In this document: positions 63,001-64,000 of the stretch, one piece after another | Layout of the letters: each line of letters opens with the position of its first letter | Position numbering within the stretch: the stretch's first letter is position 1 | Assembly: GCF_051622035.1 (NCBI RefSeq) | Contig: NC_135356.1 | Span: 9,274,579-9,338,578, forward strand | Length of the DNA stretch: 64,000 bases | Direction of reading: 5' to 3' | Source of the DNA: Arctopsyche grandis | Taxonomy: Eukaryota; Arthropoda; Insecta; Trichoptera; Hydropsychidae | Notes under the pieces: model-generated | Told to the model about the DNA's origin: nothing | The model's input: the letters and a program-made list of their open reading frames with translations, nothing else | Databases searched by the model: none | Translations under genes and position numbers: made by a program

Positions 63001-63730
63001 TAGCAATGAAATAATTCACGTAGTGTAGCATAACGATGTGATGATATGTTTGTTTCCACAATGTCTTTAGTTTTCAAAATTTTTCAACATTAAAATAAAA
63101 TTATCGGCGCCTTCAAGAGGAAGAACGTTTGGAAAAGAAAGCAAACTCTTATTTCATCGTGGCAAGCACTTTGACACATTTATCGGAAATTAAAATCATA
63201 ACTGTGCAAAGTAACTGGCTTCGATGTGATGAGACATTTATTTCATCGCAGTCTTCAATTTAGCCGAGGACTCAATACACGAAGAATAACATCATCGGTC
63301 TCATTCAATCGGTAAGTGAAGAAAGAGCAATGAAATACTTCACGTAGTGTAGCATAACGATGTGATGATATGTTTGTTTCCACAATGTCTTTAGTTTTCA
63401 AAATTTTTCAACATTAAAATAAAATTATCGGCGCCTTCAAGAGGAAGAACGTTTGGAAAAGGAAGCAAACTCTTTTTTCATCGTGGCAAGCACTTTGACA
63501 CATTTATCGCAAATTAAAATCATAACTGTGCAAAGTAACTGGCTTCGATGTGATGAGACATTTATTTCATCGCAGTCTTAAATTTAGCCGAGGACTCAAT
63601 ACACGAAGAAAAACATCATCGGTCTCATTCAATCGGTAAGTGAAGAAAGAGCAATGAAATAATTCACGTAGTGTAGCATAACGATGTAATGATATGTTTG
63701 TTTTCAGTTTTCAGAATTTTTGAAAACTAA
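60050..63730 (+). repeat. Tandem duplication of a six-monomer block, offset 1,926 bp
   Basis: Block 60050-61800 recurs at 61976-63726. Shared private variants are ATTGAGCAAAG, TTTAGCCGAGG, CAATCGGTAAG and the AAGCAAACTC deletion. Confidence 0.88.
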
Positions 63731-64000
63731 AAGATAATTTTTTGCGCCTTTAAGAGGAAGAACCTTTGGAAAAGAAAGTCGAACTCTTATTTCGTCGTGG
63801 CCAGTACTTTGACACATTTATCAGAAATTAAAATCATAAATGTCCAAAGTAACTGGCTACGATGTGATGAGACATTAATTTCATCGCAGTCTTCAATTTA
63901 CCCGAGGACTCAATACACGAAGAAAAACATCTTTTGTCTCATTCAAATGGTAAGTTGGGAAATAGCATTGAAATAATTCACGTAGTGTAGCATAACGATG

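Larger units (their letters stand above)
49131..64000 (+). repeat. Tandem satellite array, 314-bp (A) and 325-bp (B) monomers
   Basis: Anchored on the GGTAAGTTGGG motif, 47 anchors run from 49176 to 63950, giving 46 complete monomers. Nineteen are about 314 bp (type A) and 27 about 325 bp (type B). The order at the left is a regular A-B-B trimer (964 bp); elsewhere A-A-A and B-B-B-B runs occur. The A/B difference lies in GTTTGTTTTCAG versus GTTTGTTTCCACGATGTCTTTAG plus several diagnostic substitutions. The array starts in mid-monomer at about 49131 and runs off the window. Short frames of 60-97 codons (for example 50235-50480 and 57889-58182) come from one frame of the monomer. That frame is broken by stops or frameshifts in several copies (55447, 60601, 60047, 61661, 51020). 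Confidence 0.97.

Noticed and set aside
49131..64000. CRISPR array
   Set aside because: Repeats are 314-325 bp, head to tail, without unique spacers, in an insect-type sequence.
49131..64000. Mutually exclusive exon cluster (Dscam-like)
   Set aside because: The exon-like part is 242 bp (not a multiple of three), stops lie just after the acceptor in the frame that is otherwise open, and copies are too similar and too often broken.

Overview
The window looks like AT-rich insect nuclear DNA (scattered TACATATGTATG-type motifs, long (TA)n and (CA)n tracts, GT-AG introns). The only convincing host genes are two tandem minus-strand cuticle-protein genes of the CPR/RR-1 family (36.8-37.7 kb and 42.4-44.0 kb). 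Their signal peptides are followed by an ENTYLPP motif as in pupal cuticle proteins. Lepidoptera or another holometabolous order is plausible, but the order cannot be fixed from this sequence.

Layout. 0-14.5 kb holds no recognisable host gene. It is a mosaic of Helitron termini (hairpin followed by CTAG|T), a foldback element present twice (3.4-4.4 and 13.6-14.5 kb), (TA)n tracts, a 188-bp palindrome and featureless AT-rich DNA. 14.6-18.3 kb is a nearly complete RTE-like non-LTR retrotransposon on the minus strand with an intact 985-residue endonuclease/reverse transcriptase ORF, set inside a TA microsatellite. 18.5-36 kb contains a GC-rich island, several minisatellites, TA tracts up to about 285 bp, nested inverted-repeat elements with visible target-site duplications (TTA, TTAA, an 8-bp hAT-like one), decayed LINE fragments and more Helitron ends.

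36.8-44.1 kb is the cuticle-protein locus. Both genes have four exons with identical intron phases, an equal-length third exon and the same TATA/initiator spacing, so they are tandem duplicates expected to be expressed in the epidermis. The second gene has a greatly expanded glycine-rich segment built on an in-frame 81-bp repeat. The intergenic space carries a Helitron and a TAA-flanked foldback element. 44-49 kb contains a hAT-like element with a broken LINE inside it, followed by a Helitron-type element that carries a captured RTE fragment and a tRNA-like module.

From about 49.13 kb to the window end (and beyond) lies a tandem satellite with 46 complete monomers of two classes, 314 bp (A) and 325 bp (B). 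They are often arranged A-B-B, and two larger segmental duplications are overlaid (offsets of about 4,485 and 1,926 bp). Every monomer has an intron-like part, starting at a GTAAGT-type donor and ending in CAG or TAG, and an exon-like part of constant 242 bp. This array is the most unusual feature of the window. It is not a run of usable protein-coding exons (242 is not divisible by three and many copies carry stops), but its splice-like layout merits a test with RNA data.
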